DNA of 64,000 nt from assembly GCF_001668625.1 (NCBI RefSeq), contig NZ_LZLJ01000096.1, positions 43,950 through 107,949 of the forward strand. The letters run 5' to 3'. The notes under the pieces are model-generated. The model saw only the letters and a list, made by a program, of their open reading frames with translations, ran no database searches and was not told where the DNA came from. Numbering within the stretch: position 1 is the stretch's first letter; every line of letters starts with the position of its first letter. Positions 8,359 through 17,347 of this stretch are shown here, one piece after another. A program made the position numbers and the translations under genes. The DNA comes from Mycobacterium sp. 1274756.6 (GTDB lineage Bacteria; Actinomycetota; Actinomycetes; Mycobacteriales; Mycobacteriaceae).

Positions 8359-8390
8359 TTCCGGCCACCCATTCCGGCCGCCCATTCCGC
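8356..8390 (+). repeat. 13-bp direct repeat, nearly three units
   Basis: CCATTCCGGCCAC, CCATTCCGGCCGC and CCATTCCGC lie head to tail. The first unit overlaps the outer end of the right inverted-repeat arm. No coding role is visible. Confidence 0.7.
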
Positions 8391-8434
8391 GAGAGCGAAA
8401 CCATGCAGCGAAAGTGCGAGTGGGCACCTGCACT

Positions 8435-8573
8435 GCTTCTGTCTCGCGGGCGCGACGGGGGTGGCGGTGGCTCTGTCTCGCGGACGCGACGGGGGTGGCG
8501 GTGGCTTCGTTCTCGCGGGCGCGACGGGGTGGCGGTGGCTTCGTCCTCGCGGGCGCGACGGGGTGGCGGTGGC
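8435..8573 (+). repeat. 34-bp tandem repeat, four units
   Basis: Four units starting at about 8435, 8470, 8504 and 8538, each of the form GCTTCGT-TCTCGCGGGCGCGACGGGG-TGGCGGTG with one- or two-base differences. The array ends just before the stop codon of the minus-strand SDR gene. The unit is GC-rich and has no spacers, so it is a minisatellite and not a CRISPR. Mycobacteria carry many such variable arrays between genes. Confidence 0.8.
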
Positions 8574-8575
8574 GC

Positions 8576-9328
8576 TCAGAGGCCGAGCGGGTAGCCGCCG
8601 CTGACCCGCAGCGTCTCCCCGGTGATGAACGACGCCTCCTCGGAGCAGAGGAACAGCAACGCCGCGACCACGTCGCCCGCGGTGCCCAACCGGTGCACCA
8701 GCTGACGCTCGGCCACGATGTGCTGCACCAGCGAGCTCGGCAGGTCGTCCAGGGTGTTGGCGGTGTCGGTCAGCCCCGGCGCGATCGCGTTGACCCGGAT
8801 GCGATCGGCGGCCAGTTCGGTGGCGAAGGCCACGGTCAGCCCCCGCACCGCCAGCTTCGATACCCCGTAGGGGGTGACGTTGAGGTAGCCGGCCACCGAT
8901 GCCAGGTTGACGACGACCCCGCCGCCCCGGGCGCGCATCGGCTCGCGACAGGCCAGGGTGCAGTTGACGACACCGATCACGTTCACGTCGAACAGCGCGC
9001 GGACATCGGCGCGGGACAGCACGCCGAACGGCTGGTTGTAGCGCAGCAGGTGCAGCCCGGCGTTGTTGACCAGGATGTCCACTCCGCCGAACCGCTCGAC
9101 CGTCCCGACGATCGCGGCGTCGACCTGCTGTTCGTCGGCGACATCGCAGGGCACCGCCCAGACCCGGCCGCCGTCGTCGTTCAACTCCTCCGCGGTGCGC
9201 CGCGCGGCCGCGGCGTCGATGTCGGCGATGGCGACCGCGGCGCCCGCGTCGGTGAGCGCCCGGGCGAACTCCCGGCCGAGTCCGGCGGCTCCGCCGGTGA
9301 CGAACGCGGTCTTGCCGTGGAAGCGCAC
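8576..9328 (-). CDS. Short-chain dehydrogenase/reductase (SDR)
   Basis: A 250-residue classical SDR. It shows the TGGAAGLG cofactor motif (about residues 11-18), NNAG (about 88), the catalytic serine in NLASVAGY, and the YGVSK tyrosine-lysine pair (about 153). IADID after the second strand points to NAD(H) preference. GTG 9328 is the start. It is the distal gene of a minus-strand cluster; the substrate is unknown. Confidence 0.9.
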   Translation of the reverse strand: MRFHGKTAFVTGGAAGLGREFARALTDAGAAVAIADIDAAAARRTAEELNDDGGRVWAVPCDVADEQQVDAAIVGTVERFGGVDILVNNAGLHLLRYNQPFGVLSRADVRALFDVNVIGVVNCTLACREPMRARGGGVVVNLASVAGYLNVTPYGVSKLAVRGLTVAFATELAADRIRVNAIAPGLTDTANTLDDLPSSLVQHIVAERQLVHRLGTAGDVVAALLFLCSEEASFITGETLRVSGGYPLGL

Positions 9329-9335
9329 CCCGTGA

Positions 9336-9827
9336 TTATCCCGTCACGCGCGCCAGCAGCGATCGTGCCCGGTCGCTGCCGTCGAGGACCTGCGCGGTCC
9401 GCGACCGGATCCGCCAACCGGTCACACCGCGCACCAGATGGAAGTGGTTGACGGTGGCCCGCAGCAGCAGGTAGCCGTCGCCCTCGGCGCGGCGCAGGCA
9501 AAGCAGCGACTGGCAGACCGCCTCCGCGGTGTCGCCGGTCACGCGGATCACCGCCGGACCCAGGAAATGCGCGCTGCCGCGCGCGATCAACCGCTGGTGG
9601 TCATCGGAGTCGACCATGGCGCGCACAGCATCGCGGCCGCTCATCTGCCGGTCTTCGACCGTGTAGCTGCCGTCGACGGTCCACAGGCCGGCGGTCGCCT
9701 CGGCCTCCCCGGCGTCGACCAGCGGACCGTAGGAGGCGATGAGGCGGGCAATGGCACGCTCGTCCTCCACCGCCCGCAGCCGCTGCTCGAGTTCGTCGAG
9801 CCGCTGCCGCAGTGCGTCATCGGTCAC
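9336..9827 (-). CDS. SnoaL/NTF2-like protein
   Basis: A 163-residue protein with an N-terminal helix rich in charged residues (LRQRLDELEQRLRAVEDERA) leading into RLIASYGPLVDAGEAEATAG and LWTVDGSYTVEDRQMSG, characteristic of SnoaL-like folds of the NTF2 superfamily. Members are steroid isomerases, dehydratases or binding proteins. Its GTG start overlaps the stop of the LLM gene (GTGA), so it belongs to the same operon. Confidence 0.82.
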   Translation of the reverse strand: MTDDALRQRLDELEQRLRAVEDERAIARLIASYGPLVDAGEAEATAGLWTVDGSYTVEDRQMSGRDAVRAMVDSDDHQRLIARGSAHFLGPAVIRVTGDTAEAVCQSLLCLRRAEGDGYLLLRATVNHFHLVRGVTGWRIRSRTAQVLDGSDRARSLLARVTG

Positions 9828-10690
9828 GTTTGCTCCTCGCTGAGCCGATCGGCCAACTCACGCAGCTCGGCCAGCTGGTCGCAGTAGTGCTCGGCGGAGC
9901 GGGCGGCCACCACACAGGACACCATGGTCGCGCCGGCGTCGCGCAGCCGCCGCAGCCGATTGGTGGTGTCGGCCGGATCACCGCCGGGGTCGACGGCGCG
10001 GCCGGTGGACAAGACGATCTCGAAGCCCGGCGGTGGCGGCAGCGCGGCCAGCAGCTCGCTGATCGCGGCGTAGCGCAGGCCGAACGGCATCCAGCCGTCG
10101 CCGAACTCGACTGCGCGACGCAGTGATCGGCGGGTGTGCCCGCCCACCCAGATCGGCACCCGCTGCTGGACCGCGCAGGGTTCGACGATCATCGCGTCAT
10201 AGTGAAAGTGGCTGCCGCGGTAGGACACCCGCTCCTGCCCGAACGAGGCGCGCAGGGCGGCCAGCGCATCGTCGGCGCGGGCGCCGCGGTCCTCGAACGG
10301 CGCGCCGAGCAGGTCGAACTCCGCGCGCAGCGACCCGACCCCGACGCCGAGCACGAGCCGCCCGCCGCTGAGCCGATCCAGTGTCCCGTAGCGTTTCGCG
10401 ATCTCCAGCGGGTGGTGGTAGCCGAGCACCAGCACCGAGGTGGTCAACCGGATACCGGAGGTGCGTGCCGCGAGAAAGCTCAACGTGGCCAACGGGTCCC
10501 AGTACGTGGTGCCACGCTCGGTGTCGCCGGCGGGTACCGCGACGTGCTCGGCGCAGGTCAGGTGGTCGAAGCCGAGCCGGTCGGCGGCGGCCGCGATCGT
10601 CGCGATCTCCTCCGGCCCGGCGGTGCGCTCCCAGTCCGAGGCCACGCCGGGGACCTGCAGCACCACCGGGGTGACCAGCCCGAGCCGCAT
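9824..10690 (-). CDS. LLM-class F420-dependent oxidoreductase
   Basis: A 288-residue luciferase-like barrel. Typical pieces are FDHLTCAEHVAVP (about residue 40), TTSVLVLGYHHPLEIAKRYG (about 83), GGRLVLGVGVG (about 110) and VPIWVGGHTRRSLRRAVEFG (about 178). In mycobacteria this architecture usually indicates F420 rather than FMN. It lies between a SnoaL-like gene and an SDR in an overlapping operon, a grouping seen for steroid or aromatic substrates; the actual substrate is unknown. Confidence 0.88.
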   Translation of the reverse strand: MRLGLVTPVVLQVPGVASDWERTAGPEEIATIAAAADRLGFDHLTCAEHVAVPAGDTERGTTYWDPLATLSFLAARTSGIRLTTSVLVLGYHHPLEIAKRYGTLDRLSGGRLVLGVGVGSLRAEFDLLGAPFEDRGARADDALAALRASFGQERVSYRGSHFHYDAMIVEPCAVQQRVPIWVGGHTRRSLRRAVEFGDGWMPFGLRYAAISELLAALPPPPGFEIVLSTGRAVDPGGDPADTTNRLRRLRDAGATMVSCVVAARSAEHYCDQLAELRELADRLSEEQT

Positions 10691-11485
10691 TCAGTCCTCG
10701 ATCCCGAGCAGCCGCTGCATGGCGCGGTGGGTGCCCAGCACGACCTTCGCCCGATCCGGGTTGTTGCGGCGGGCCACATCCTCGGCGTTGCCGCCGGCGA
10801 TGAAGACCGGTCCGTGCGGTAGCTGGTCGAGACCCTGCGCCGCGACCTCGCGGGGTTCGGCGACCCGGATGCCGGGCGCGTCGAAGTTGAGCCCGACCCG
10901 CTGCATCGCCGGGGTGCGGGTCACCCCTAACACCAGGTGCAGCACGTCGACATCGTGGTCGCGCAGTTCCAGCCAGAGGCTTTCGGCGAAGATCCGGCCG
11001 AACGCCTTGACCCCGCCGTAGACGCTGTGCCGCGTCGAGCCCAGGTAGCCGGCCATCGAGCCGACCAGCAGGATGCCGCCGCGCCGGCGGCGGCGCATCG
11101 GCCGGCCGAAGCGCTGCACCAGGTCCAGCTGGGTGTCGATGTTGAGGTCGAGGACCTTGCGGAAGTCGGCGAGGTCGCCGTCGAGGAATTCCGCGCTGCA
11201 GGTGTTGGCCCCCGCGTTGTAGATCAGCAGGCCCACCTCGACATCGCCGGCCAGCTCGGCGATCCGCTCCCCCGCGGCCGGATCGGTCAAATCCAGCGCG
11301 AGGGTGCGCACCTGGGTGCCGTGCGCGCGGCAGCGTTCGGCGGTGTTCTCCAGCGGTTCCGGCGAACGCGCCACCAGCAGCAGGTTGAGCCCGGCGCCGG
11401 CCAGCAGGTCGGCGAATTCGGCGCCCACGCCCTCGGATCCGCCGGCGATCAGCGCCCACGGTCCGTAGCGGTCGTTGAGGCTCAT
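10691..11485 (-). CDS. SDR-family oxidoreductase
   Basis: A 264-residue SDR with an unusual cofactor motif, AGGSEGVGAEFA (about residues 15-26), NAG in IYNAGAN, an active-site serine in LVGSMAGY and a YGGVKAF tyrosine-lysine pair. The LLVARSPEPLE segment after strand 2 suggests NADPH. ATG 11485 overlaps the stop of the upstream acetyltransferase (ATGA), supporting this start over an in-frame ATG 24 bp upstream. Function beyond carbonyl/alcohol redox is unknown. Confidence 0.88.
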   Translation of the reverse strand: MSLNDRYGPWALIAGGSEGVGAEFADLLAGAGLNLLLVARSPEPLENTAERCRAHGTQVRTLALDLTDPAAGERIAELAGDVEVGLLIYNAGANTCSAEFLDGDLADFRKVLDLNIDTQLDLVQRFGRPMRRRRRGGILLVGSMAGYLGSTRHSVYGGVKAFGRIFAESLWLELRDHDVDVLHLVLGVTRTPAMQRVGLNFDAPGIRVAEPREVAAQGLDQLPHGPVFIAGGNAEDVARRNNPDRAKVVLGTHRAMQRLLGIED

Positions 11486-12096
11486 CGCGGTCTCCGCCAC
11501 ATGCGCCACAGGGTCGGCCCGCCGGAGGGGATGGTGATCTCACCGGTCACTTGGAAACCGAACCGCTCGTAGTAGGGGACGTTCTCGGCCTTGCTGGACT
11601 CCAGGTACGCCGGGCTGTGCTCGGCGTCGCAGCGGTCGAGTCGCGATCGCATCAGGTCGCGGCCCAGGCCGCGGCCGCGCATCGTCGGGTCGCTGCCGAT
11701 GGTGGCCAGGTACCAGTGCGGCTCCTCGGGATGGTCGCGTTGCATCAACTCGGTGAGGTCGCGTCCGGCGGCCAGCCGGGTGCCGAACGCCACGATCATC
11801 GCCGGCATCGCCAGCAACTCGGCGCGGCGGGACGGCCGCCACCGCCCCGGCGGATCCCACAGCGCCACCCCGCCGACGGTGCCGTCCACCGTGGCCACCT
11901 CCGCGCCCCCACCGCGCAGGTGGTGGTAGCGGGTCAGCGCGGCGAACATCCGGGGTAGCCGGACCTCGCGGGCCCGCGCGTCGGGCAGCAGCCATATCGA
12001 GACCGGGTCGTCGTGGAAGGCGCGGCCCAGCACCCGCGCGAGCGGGGTGATGTCGGCTCTCTGCGCACTGCGCACCACGGTCGGCACGCCAGCCAC
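11482..12096 (-). CDS. GNAT-family N-acetyltransferase
   Basis: A 204-residue protein with a GNAT acetyl-CoA motif in WYLATIGSDPTMRGRGLGRD (about residues 127-146) and the C-terminal PYYERFGFQV motif B. It probably acetylates a small molecule or antibiotic-like amine, but the acceptor cannot be read from sequence. GTG 12096 is used, and the stop overlaps the SDR start. Confidence 0.88.
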   Translation of the reverse strand: MAGVPTVVRSAQRADITPLARVLGRAFHDDPVSIWLLPDARAREVRLPRMFAALTRYHHLRGGGAEVATVDGTVGGVALWDPPGRWRPSRRAELLAMPAMIVAFGTRLAAGRDLTELMQRDHPEEPHWYLATIGSDPTMRGRGLGRDLMRSRLDRCDAEHSPAYLESSKAENVPYYERFGFQVTGEITIPSGGPTLWRMWRRPR

Positions 12097-12097
12097 G

Positions 12098-13018
12098 CTA
12101 CCGGCCCCAGGATCGCTCGACGGCCTTGACCAGCCCGGTCAGCGTGGTGTTGACCGGTGTGGGCACTCCGGCGCGTTCCCCGTAGCGGCAGACCGCGCCG
12201 TTGATGACGTCGATCTCGCTGATCCGGCGCGCCTCGTGGTCCAGCAGTGCGGACGGTTTGGCGTCGGGCACGGCCGCGCCGAAGGCGCGCGCGTGCGCCA
12301 CCGGGTCGTCGACCTGGATCGCGATGCCGCTGGCCCGGGCGACCTGCCAGGCCTCGGTCGCCGCCGCCCGGCTGACCGGACCCAGGTCCGGGTCGTCGCG
12401 CACCTGCCCGACGAGCAGGCCGGTCAGGGCGCACGGCGCGCTGTAGGCGGCGTTGCAGATCAGTTTCTCCCACTGCATGGCGGCGATATCGGCTACCGCG
12501 GCGGCGTCGAACCCGGCCGCGGACCAGGTCTGCGCGATCGCCTCGACGGCCTCCGCCGGCAGCCCGCGGTAGGCCCCGAGCCGGACCGCCCGCATCGCGT
12601 TGTGGCGCACATGGCCGGGAGCGACCCGGGCGGCGCCGAAGCCGCTGGCGATGCCCACCGCGACCCGGTCCGCGCCGACGATCTCGGCGAAGGCCTCGGC
12701 GGACCCCAGGCCGTTCTGGATGGTCAGCACCGGGGTGTCGGGGCCGAGCAGCGGCAGCGCCTGTCGTGCCGCGACGGCGACGTCGGCGGCCTTCACCGAC
12801 AGCACCACCAGATCCATCTGCTCGGCCGGGGCGGCGGTGGCGGCCCGCAGCGGCACCGTCTGGTCGGAGTCGGGTCCGCTGACCCGCAGCCCGGCGGCGT
12901 TGATCCGGTCGACGCCGTCCCGGCCGCGATCGATCACCAGCACGTCGTTACCGGCCGCGCCGAGCTTGGCCGCGTAGATGGAACCCATGGCGCCGCAGCC
13001 GATTACGCCGATCTTCAT
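12098..13018 (-). CDS. Ketopantoate reductase-family (ApbA/PanE-like) oxidoreductase
   Basis: A 306-residue protein. The N-terminal GCGAMGSIYAAKL (about residues 8-20) is the NADP-binding motif; LVVLSVKA and LTIQNGLGSAEAF (about 100) are family landmarks; the C-terminal half has the KLICNAAYSAPCALTG helix containing the family lysine. It need not act in pantothenate synthesis, since an enolase-superfamily acid dehydratase overlaps it upstream (ATGA). The pair may reduce another 2-keto acid. Confidence 0.87.
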   Translation of the reverse strand: MKIGVIGCGAMGSIYAAKLGAAGNDVLVIDRGRDGVDRINAAGLRVSGPDSDQTVPLRAATAAPAEQMDLVVLSVKAADVAVAARQALPLLGPDTPVLTIQNGLGSAEAFAEIVGADRVAVGIASGFGAARVAPGHVRHNAMRAVRLGAYRGLPAEAVEAIAQTWSAAGFDAAAVADIAAMQWEKLICNAAYSAPCALTGLLVGQVRDDPDLGPVSRAAATEAWQVARASGIAIQVDDPVAHARAFGAAVPDAKPSALLDHEARRISEIDVINGAVCRYGERAGVPTPVNTTLTGLVKAVERSWGR

Positions 13019-14175
13019 GACGCCACCTTCCCGATCAGCTCAGCCAGGCCGGGTTTCCGCTCCAAACCGAATCCCGGCGCATCCGCCGGGGTGATCCGCC
13101 CGCCGGAGAGGACACAGTCCGGCGAGTAACCGCCGAACGGCTGGAAGACGCCGGGGTAGGCCTCGCAGCCGCCGAGGCCGAGTCCGGCGACGATGTGCAG
13201 GTTGATCAGGTGCCCGCCGTGCGGGAAGACCTGCGCCCGGTCGAAGCCGTGCTCTTCCAACAGGTTCAGCATGCGGGCGTACTCGGTCAGCCCGTAGCTG
13301 AGCCCGGCGTCCATCTGGAATACGTCGCGGTTCGCGCGCATCCCGGCGTAGCGCAGCAGGTTGGTCACGTCGGGTGCGGAGAACAGGTTCTCCCCGGTGG
13401 CGACCGGGCCGTCGTAGTGCTCGATCAGGCGGCGGTTGAGCTCGAAATCCAGGGGATCGCCGGGCTCTTCGAACCAGCGCAGCCGGTAGGGGGCGAGCAC
13501 CTTCGCCCAGGCGAGGGCGGCGTCGGTGGCGAAGCGGCCGTTGGCGTCGACGGCCACCCGGGCGCCCTCACCGACGACGTCGATCACCGCTTCCAGCCGG
13601 GCCAGGTCCTCCCGTCGTGCGGCGCCACCGATCTTCATCTTCACCGCGCCGTACCCGCTGTCGAGGTAGCCGCGCATCTCGTCGCGCAGCGCGGGGAGCC
13701 CGCCGTCGGGGTAGTAGTAGCCGCCGGCGGCGTAGACCGGGACGCCGTCGGCCGGTTGCCTGCCGGCGCGGCGGGCGATCGTGACGTAGGCGGGTTCGTC
13801 GGCGAGTTTCGCGTTCAGGTCCCAGCAGGCCAGTTCCAGGGCCGCTGCGGCGGCCGCGCGGTCGCCGTGCCCGCCGGGTTTCTCGTCGCGGATCGCGCAG
13901 GCCAGCACGCGCGCCGGGTCCAGCCCGCCGGAATCGTCCTGCAGGCTCTCCGGCGGCGCGGACAGCAGGCGCGGGATCATCCGATCGCGCAGGATGCCGC
14001 TCTGGGCGAACCGGCCGATCGAGTTGAACGCCACCCCGACCACCGGCGCCCCGCCCCGGATCACGTCGGAGACCACTGCGACCAGCGAGACGGTGTGCGT
14101 GGAGAAGTCGACCAGGGCGTTGGCGATGTCGCCGCGCAGCGGTACGGACTGTTCGACGACGGCGGTGATGCGCAT
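13015..14175 (-). CDS. Enolase-superfamily protein (mandelate racemase/muconate-lactonizing-like)
   Basis: A 386-residue enzyme. The barrel carries AVKMKIGGA (KxK-type base, about residue 170), VDANGRF (metal aspartate, about 200), WFEEP (metal glutamate, about 225) and GENLFSAPD (third metal ligand region), with a late FPHGGHL histidine segment, as in acid-sugar dehydratases. It probably abstracts the alpha proton of a carboxylate such as an aldonic acid. It overlaps the ketopantoate-reductase-like gene by four bases. Confidence 0.88.
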   Translation of the reverse strand: MRITAVVEQSVPLRGDIANALVDFSTHTVSLVAVVSDVIRGGAPVVGVAFNSIGRFAQSGILRDRMIPRLLSAPPESLQDDSGGLDPARVLACAIRDEKPGGHGDRAAAAAALELACWDLNAKLADEPAYVTIARRAGRQPADGVPVYAAGGYYYPDGGLPALRDEMRGYLDSGYGAVKMKIGGAARREDLARLEAVIDVVGEGARVAVDANGRFATDAALAWAKVLAPYRLRWFEEPGDPLDFELNRRLIEHYDGPVATGENLFSAPDVTNLLRYAGMRANRDVFQMDAGLSYGLTEYARMLNLLEEHGFDRAQVFPHGGHLINLHIVAGLGLGGCEAYPGVFQPFGGYSPDCVLSGGRITPADAPGFGLERKPGLAELIGKVAS

Positions 14176-14269
14176 CAGAACGGTGGTTTACGAGAACTGA
14201 TCGAGCGCGCTTCGTCGGCGCTGAAAACGCGCTGCCCCTCGGCCATGCGGTCGATGATAACGGTGTCGC

Positions 14270-14554
14270 CTAGCGGCCCCGCTGCTGCAGCGCCTCGATC
14301 GAGGCCCCCGCGCGATCAAAGAACACGTCCACCTGGTCCTCGTTGTAGCCGCGCCGCAGGATCGGCGGCAACCCGAACCGGGCGTGCCGAACATCGTCGG
14401 CCGACAACGCGTTTCGGGACTCGAGGCAATCGGCGATCTGCTCCAGCAGCTCGTCGACCTGCTCCTTGTTGTAGCCGCGCTTGCCGATCGGCGGCTTCCC
14501 GAAGGTCGCCTCCCGCACGTCGAGCGAGCTGAGCAACCCCTCGGATTCGAACAC
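14270..14554 (-). CDS. Small DivIVA-domain protein with two repeats
   Basis: A 94-residue protein. Two copies of a DivIVA-type motif appear: ATFGKPPIGKRGYNKEQVDE (about residues 15-34) and ARFGLPPILRRGYNEDQVDV (about 58-77), each followed by a short helix. The GYNxxQVD core matches short DivIVA-like repeats in actinobacteria. GTG 14554 is chosen because an upstream ATG (14596) would overlap the end of the HNH gene. A role at septum or pole is possible but unproven. Confidence 0.75.
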   Translation of the reverse strand: MFESEGLLSSLDVREATFGKPPIGKRGYNKEQVDELLEQIADCLESRNALSADDVRHARFGLPPILRRGYNEDQVDVFFDRAGASIEALQQRGR

Positions 14555-14579
14555 GAACCGATCGTATGCCCCGCCCGGG

Positions 14580-15980
14580 TTAGCTCCCGGACGCATTTTC
14601 CGGATCGTCGTCGCCGGCGGCGGAGTCGTCGTCGTGGTGGAGCAGTTTCTCCGGATGGTGGTAGGTGTTGGTGCGCGGCTGACCGGTGTCTTGGCCCGGT
14701 GGCGGGATCCACTCGGTTTCCCCGCGGGCGTTGGTGCGGGTGCTCCAGCCGCCGGGGCGGATCAGCCGGTGATCGACCCCGCAGGCCAGCGCCAAGTCAT
14801 CGATGTCGGTGCGTCCGGTGCTGGCGTAGCCGGTGACGTGGTGCACCTCGGTGAAGTAGCCGCAGACGTCGCAGCCGGGCCTGGTGCAGCCCCGGTCGCG
14901 GGCATACAACACGATCCGCTGGCCCGGGGAGGCCAGCCGCTTGGTGTGAAACAGCGCGAGCTCTTTAGCGCCCTGATAGATCCGCAGGTAGTGATGGGCG
15001 TGCGAGGCGATCCGGAGCACGTCGCGCATCGGCAGCCAGGTCCCGCCGCCGGTGTGCGCCTTACCGGTGCCGGCCTCCAGTTCGGCCAGGGTGGTCGAGA
15101 TGATGATCGAGGCGGGCAGGCCGTTGTGTTGGCCCAGGTCGCCGGAGGCCAGCAGCGCCCGCAGCGCGGCGTGCAGCCCGTCGTGGTGGCGCTGCCCCGG
15201 TGTGCGGGTGTCGCCGTCGATGGCCTGCTGTGCCGGTGTGCCCGAGACGCAGGGGTGCTCATCGGCCGGGTTGGCCATCCCGGGTGCGGCGAGCTTGGCC
15301 AGCACCGCATCCAGGGTCGCCCGGAACTCCGGGGTCAGGAAACCGCGGATCTCGCTCATGCCGTCCCGGCCCTGACGCCCGATGGTCAGGGTGCGCCGCC
15401 GACACCGGTCCTCGTCGTTGAAGTTCCCGTCGGGGTTGAGACAGTCGGCCATCCGGTCGGCCAGCTTCGCCAGTTGATCGGGCCGGAAGCTGGCGGCGTA
15501 GCCGACCAGGTCGGCTTCGGCCTTGGCGCGGGTCGGCGCATCGACGAACATCGGCAACTGCCCCAGAAACGACCGGATCACCCGGATATGGGCCTCACTG
15601 ATCCGGCCGTCCCGCTGGGCGGTGGCCATCGCCGGGTGCAGCGGCTCGGCCGGCTGGCCGGTCAGGGTGCGACGCGGGCCGAGTTCGTCGGCCAGGTCGA
15701 TGCGCCGACGCGCCTCCGCGCGGGTGATATGCAGCCGCTCAGCCAACACGTACCGCAGGGTGCCGCCGAGCTCGACCACATCGTCGCGAACCGACATCGC
15801 GCGCACCACCCGATGCTCCGCGGCCGGCAGGCGCCGGCGCATGGTCTCCAACCGTTCCAGCACCCACAGCTGCTCGCAGGTCAGCAACGCGTCGCAGTCC
15901 AGCTCCAACAACCGCTCGAAGGCGGCATCGAACGCCTCCAGGGCGGTGGCGACGCCCTCCGACGAGTTGACCGAACGCAT
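14580..15980 (-). CDS. DUF222/HNH endonuclease-domain protein (13E12-type)
   Basis: A 466-residue protein. The helical DUF222 region fills most of the N-terminal 300 residues ([20 protein letters not shown] onward). The C-terminal HNH nuclease motif spans about residues 365-410: [25 protein letters not shown] and LACGVDHRL. The tail is acidic and histidine-rich. Multicopy relatives in mycobacteria are called the 13E12 family and are associated with repeat elements. Whether this copy is mobile is not shown; no inverted repeats or target duplication were seen. Confidence 0.9.
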   Translation of the reverse strand: MRSVNSSEGVATALEAFDAAFERLLELDCDALLTCEQLWVLERLETMRRRLPAAEHRVVRAMSVRDDVVELGGTLRYVLAERLHITRAEARRRIDLADELGPRRTLTGQPAEPLHPAMATAQRDGRISEAHIRVIRSFLGQLPMFVDAPTRAKAEADLVGYAASFRPDQLAKLADRMADCLNPDGNFNDEDRCRRRTLTIGRQGRDGMSEIRGFLTPEFRATLDAVLAKLAAPGMANPADEHPCVSGTPAQQAIDGDTRTPGQRHHDGLHAALRALLASGDLGQHNGLPASIIISTTLAELEAGTGKAHTGGGTWLPMRDVLRIASHAHHYLRIYQGAKELALFHTKRLASPGQRIVLYARDRGCTRPGCDVCGYFTEVHHVTGYASTGRTDIDDLALACGVDHRLIRPGGWSTRTNARGETEWIPPPGQDTGQPRTNTYHHPEKLLHHDDDSAAGDDDPENASGS

Positions 15981-16070
15981 GTTCGAATGCTATCGCCGGG
16001 GTCTGACACGCCGCCCGCGAGCACCGCCGCCCGGGGGACAAACCCCCGACTGTGGACAACCCCCAAGCGG

Positions 16071-16523
16071 TCAGACCTGGTAACGCACGATGCTCTCGGC
16101 CACACAGGCCGGTTTGGCGCCGTTCTCGATCTCGACCGTGGTCGACAGCGTCACCTGATGAGCGCCCCCACCGAGGTCGGTCACGTCGGCGATGGCGACC
16201 GCGGCCCGGATCCGCGCCCCGACCGGGACGGGCGCCGGGAACCGGACCTTGTTGAGGCCGTAGTTGACCGCCAGCTTGACCCCGTCAACCCGGAACAGGG
16301 CGTGGTGGAATCGGGGCAGCAGGGCCAGCGTCAGGTAACCGTGGGCGATCGTGGTGCCGAACGGGCCGTCGGCCGCGCGCTCCGGGTCGACGTGGATCCA
16401 CTGGTGATCGCCGGTGGCGTCGGCGAACAGGTTGACCTCGTGCTGGGTGATCGGCACCCAGTCGGTGGTACCGAGCGATTCGCCCCGTAATCCGGTGAGG
16501 TCGGCGACGTCCAGAACGCGCAT
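16071..16523 (-). CDS. htdZ: MaoC-like (R)-specific enoyl-CoA hydratase HtdZ
   Basis: A 150-residue single-hotdog hydratase. The catalytic hydratase-2 motif is FADATGDHQWIHVDPERAA (aspartate and histidine, about residues 34-52), followed by FGTTIAHGYLTLAL. It closely resembles M. tuberculosis Rv0130 as remembered, which hydrates enoyl-CoAs. Two ATGs are possible. The one at 16523 has an AAAGGA ribosome site at about 7 bases and matches the family N-terminus; the one at 16529 overlaps the thioesterase stop (ATGA) but sits too close to that site. Confidence 0.9.
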   Translation of the reverse strand: MRVLDVADLTGLRGESLGTTDWVPITQHEVNLFADATGDHQWIHVDPERAADGPFGTTIAHGYLTLALLPRFHHALFRVDGVKLAVNYGLNKVRFPAPVPVGARIRAAVAIADVTDLGGGAHQVTLSTTVEIENGAKPACVAESIVRYQV

Positions 16524-16525
16524 TG

Positions 16526-17347
16526 TCATGTCCTTTCGTTGGTCGAGGTGTCTCGCGGTGTCACCAAACCCTCCTGCACGACGGTGGCCATCTGCACACC
16601 GTCGCGATCCAGCAGCCCGGCGGTGACGATCCCGCGGCCGCGCGCCGCGGCGGGCGACGTCGACTCCAGCAGGGTCCACCGGTCAGCGCGAATGGGCCGG
16701 TGGAACCAGACCGAGGTGCCGGTGGTGCTGGTGCGGTGGGTGCGATCACGCAGGCCGATGCCGTGCACCTGCAGCGCGGGATCGAGCATGTAGACGTCGG
16801 TGACGTACACCGCGACGCACGCGTGCACCCCGGGGTCGGCCGGGAGCGGCTCGGTCGCCCGCCACCAGAACTGCCGGGTGAACTGCTCGCCGGTTCCGGC
16901 ATCATCGATCCGGATGTCGATCTCCTCCAGCGGCATCGACGGCGCCGGCGCGATCGGCCCGGTCCGCGCCAGCGCCTCGGGGTCCGCCGGCGGCTCGCCG
17001 GCGCGGCCGTGTTCGGGCCCGGGCAACGCCGTGGCGAACGACACCGCGGTGGTGGACAGCAGCCGGTCACCCTGGGTCGCCAGCACCCGACGCGCCGCTG
17101 TGGTGCGGCCATCGTGGACCGGCTCGACCCGGTAGTCGATCGGCGCGTCGGCGGCGCCGGCCCGCAGGAACTGCACATGCATCGAGGTCGGCGACAGCTG
17201 CGCGGTGACGGTGCGCAGCGCGGCGGCCAGCGCCTGGCCGGCGAGGTGGCCGCCGTAGGTGCGTTTGCCGTCCGGTCCGCTCGGCGGGCCGACCCAGACC
17301 TGCGCGCCGCCGGGCTGCACGTCCAGCAGTCGCAGCAGCCGGCTCAT
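16526..17347 (-). CDS. Acyl-CoA thioesterase II (TesB-like, double hotdog)
   Basis: A 273-residue protein. RTYGGHLAGQALAAALRTV (about residues 29-47) is the first-hotdog signature of the TesB family, and the second half carries STTGTSVWFHRPIRADRWTL followed by GRGIVTAGLLDRDGVQMATV. The glutamine of the last segment is the usual catalytic residue. It lies between a CoA transferase and htdZ with four-base overlaps on both sides, which suggests a shared acyl-CoA pathway. Confidence 0.9.
   Translation of the reverse strand: MSRLLRLLDVQPGGAQVWVGPPSGPDGKRTYGGHLAGQALAAALRTVTAQLSPTSMHVQFLRAGAADAPIDYRVEPVHDGRTTAARRVLATQGDRLLSTTAVSFATALPGPEHGRAGEPPADPEALARTGPIAPAPSMPLEEIDIRIDDAGTGEQFTRQFWWRATEPLPADPGVHACVAVYVTDVYMLDPALQVHGIGLRDRTHRTSTTGTSVWFHRPIRADRWTLLESTSPAAARGRGIVTAGLLDRDGVQMATVVQEGLVTPRDTSTNERT

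Noticed and set aside
7577..8404. Minus-strand open frame that looks like a second dehydrogenase
   Set aside because: It is the duplicated arm plus the flipped core; it lacks the zinc and N-terminal regions and has no promoter or ribosome site.
8435..8573. CRISPR-like array
   Set aside because: Units are head to tail without spacers, only four copies, and no cas genes are present.
14580..15980. HNH gene as an active mobile element or homing endonuclease
   Set aside because: DUF222/HNH proteins are common chromosomal families in mycobacteria; no terminal repeats, intron or intein boundaries were seen.
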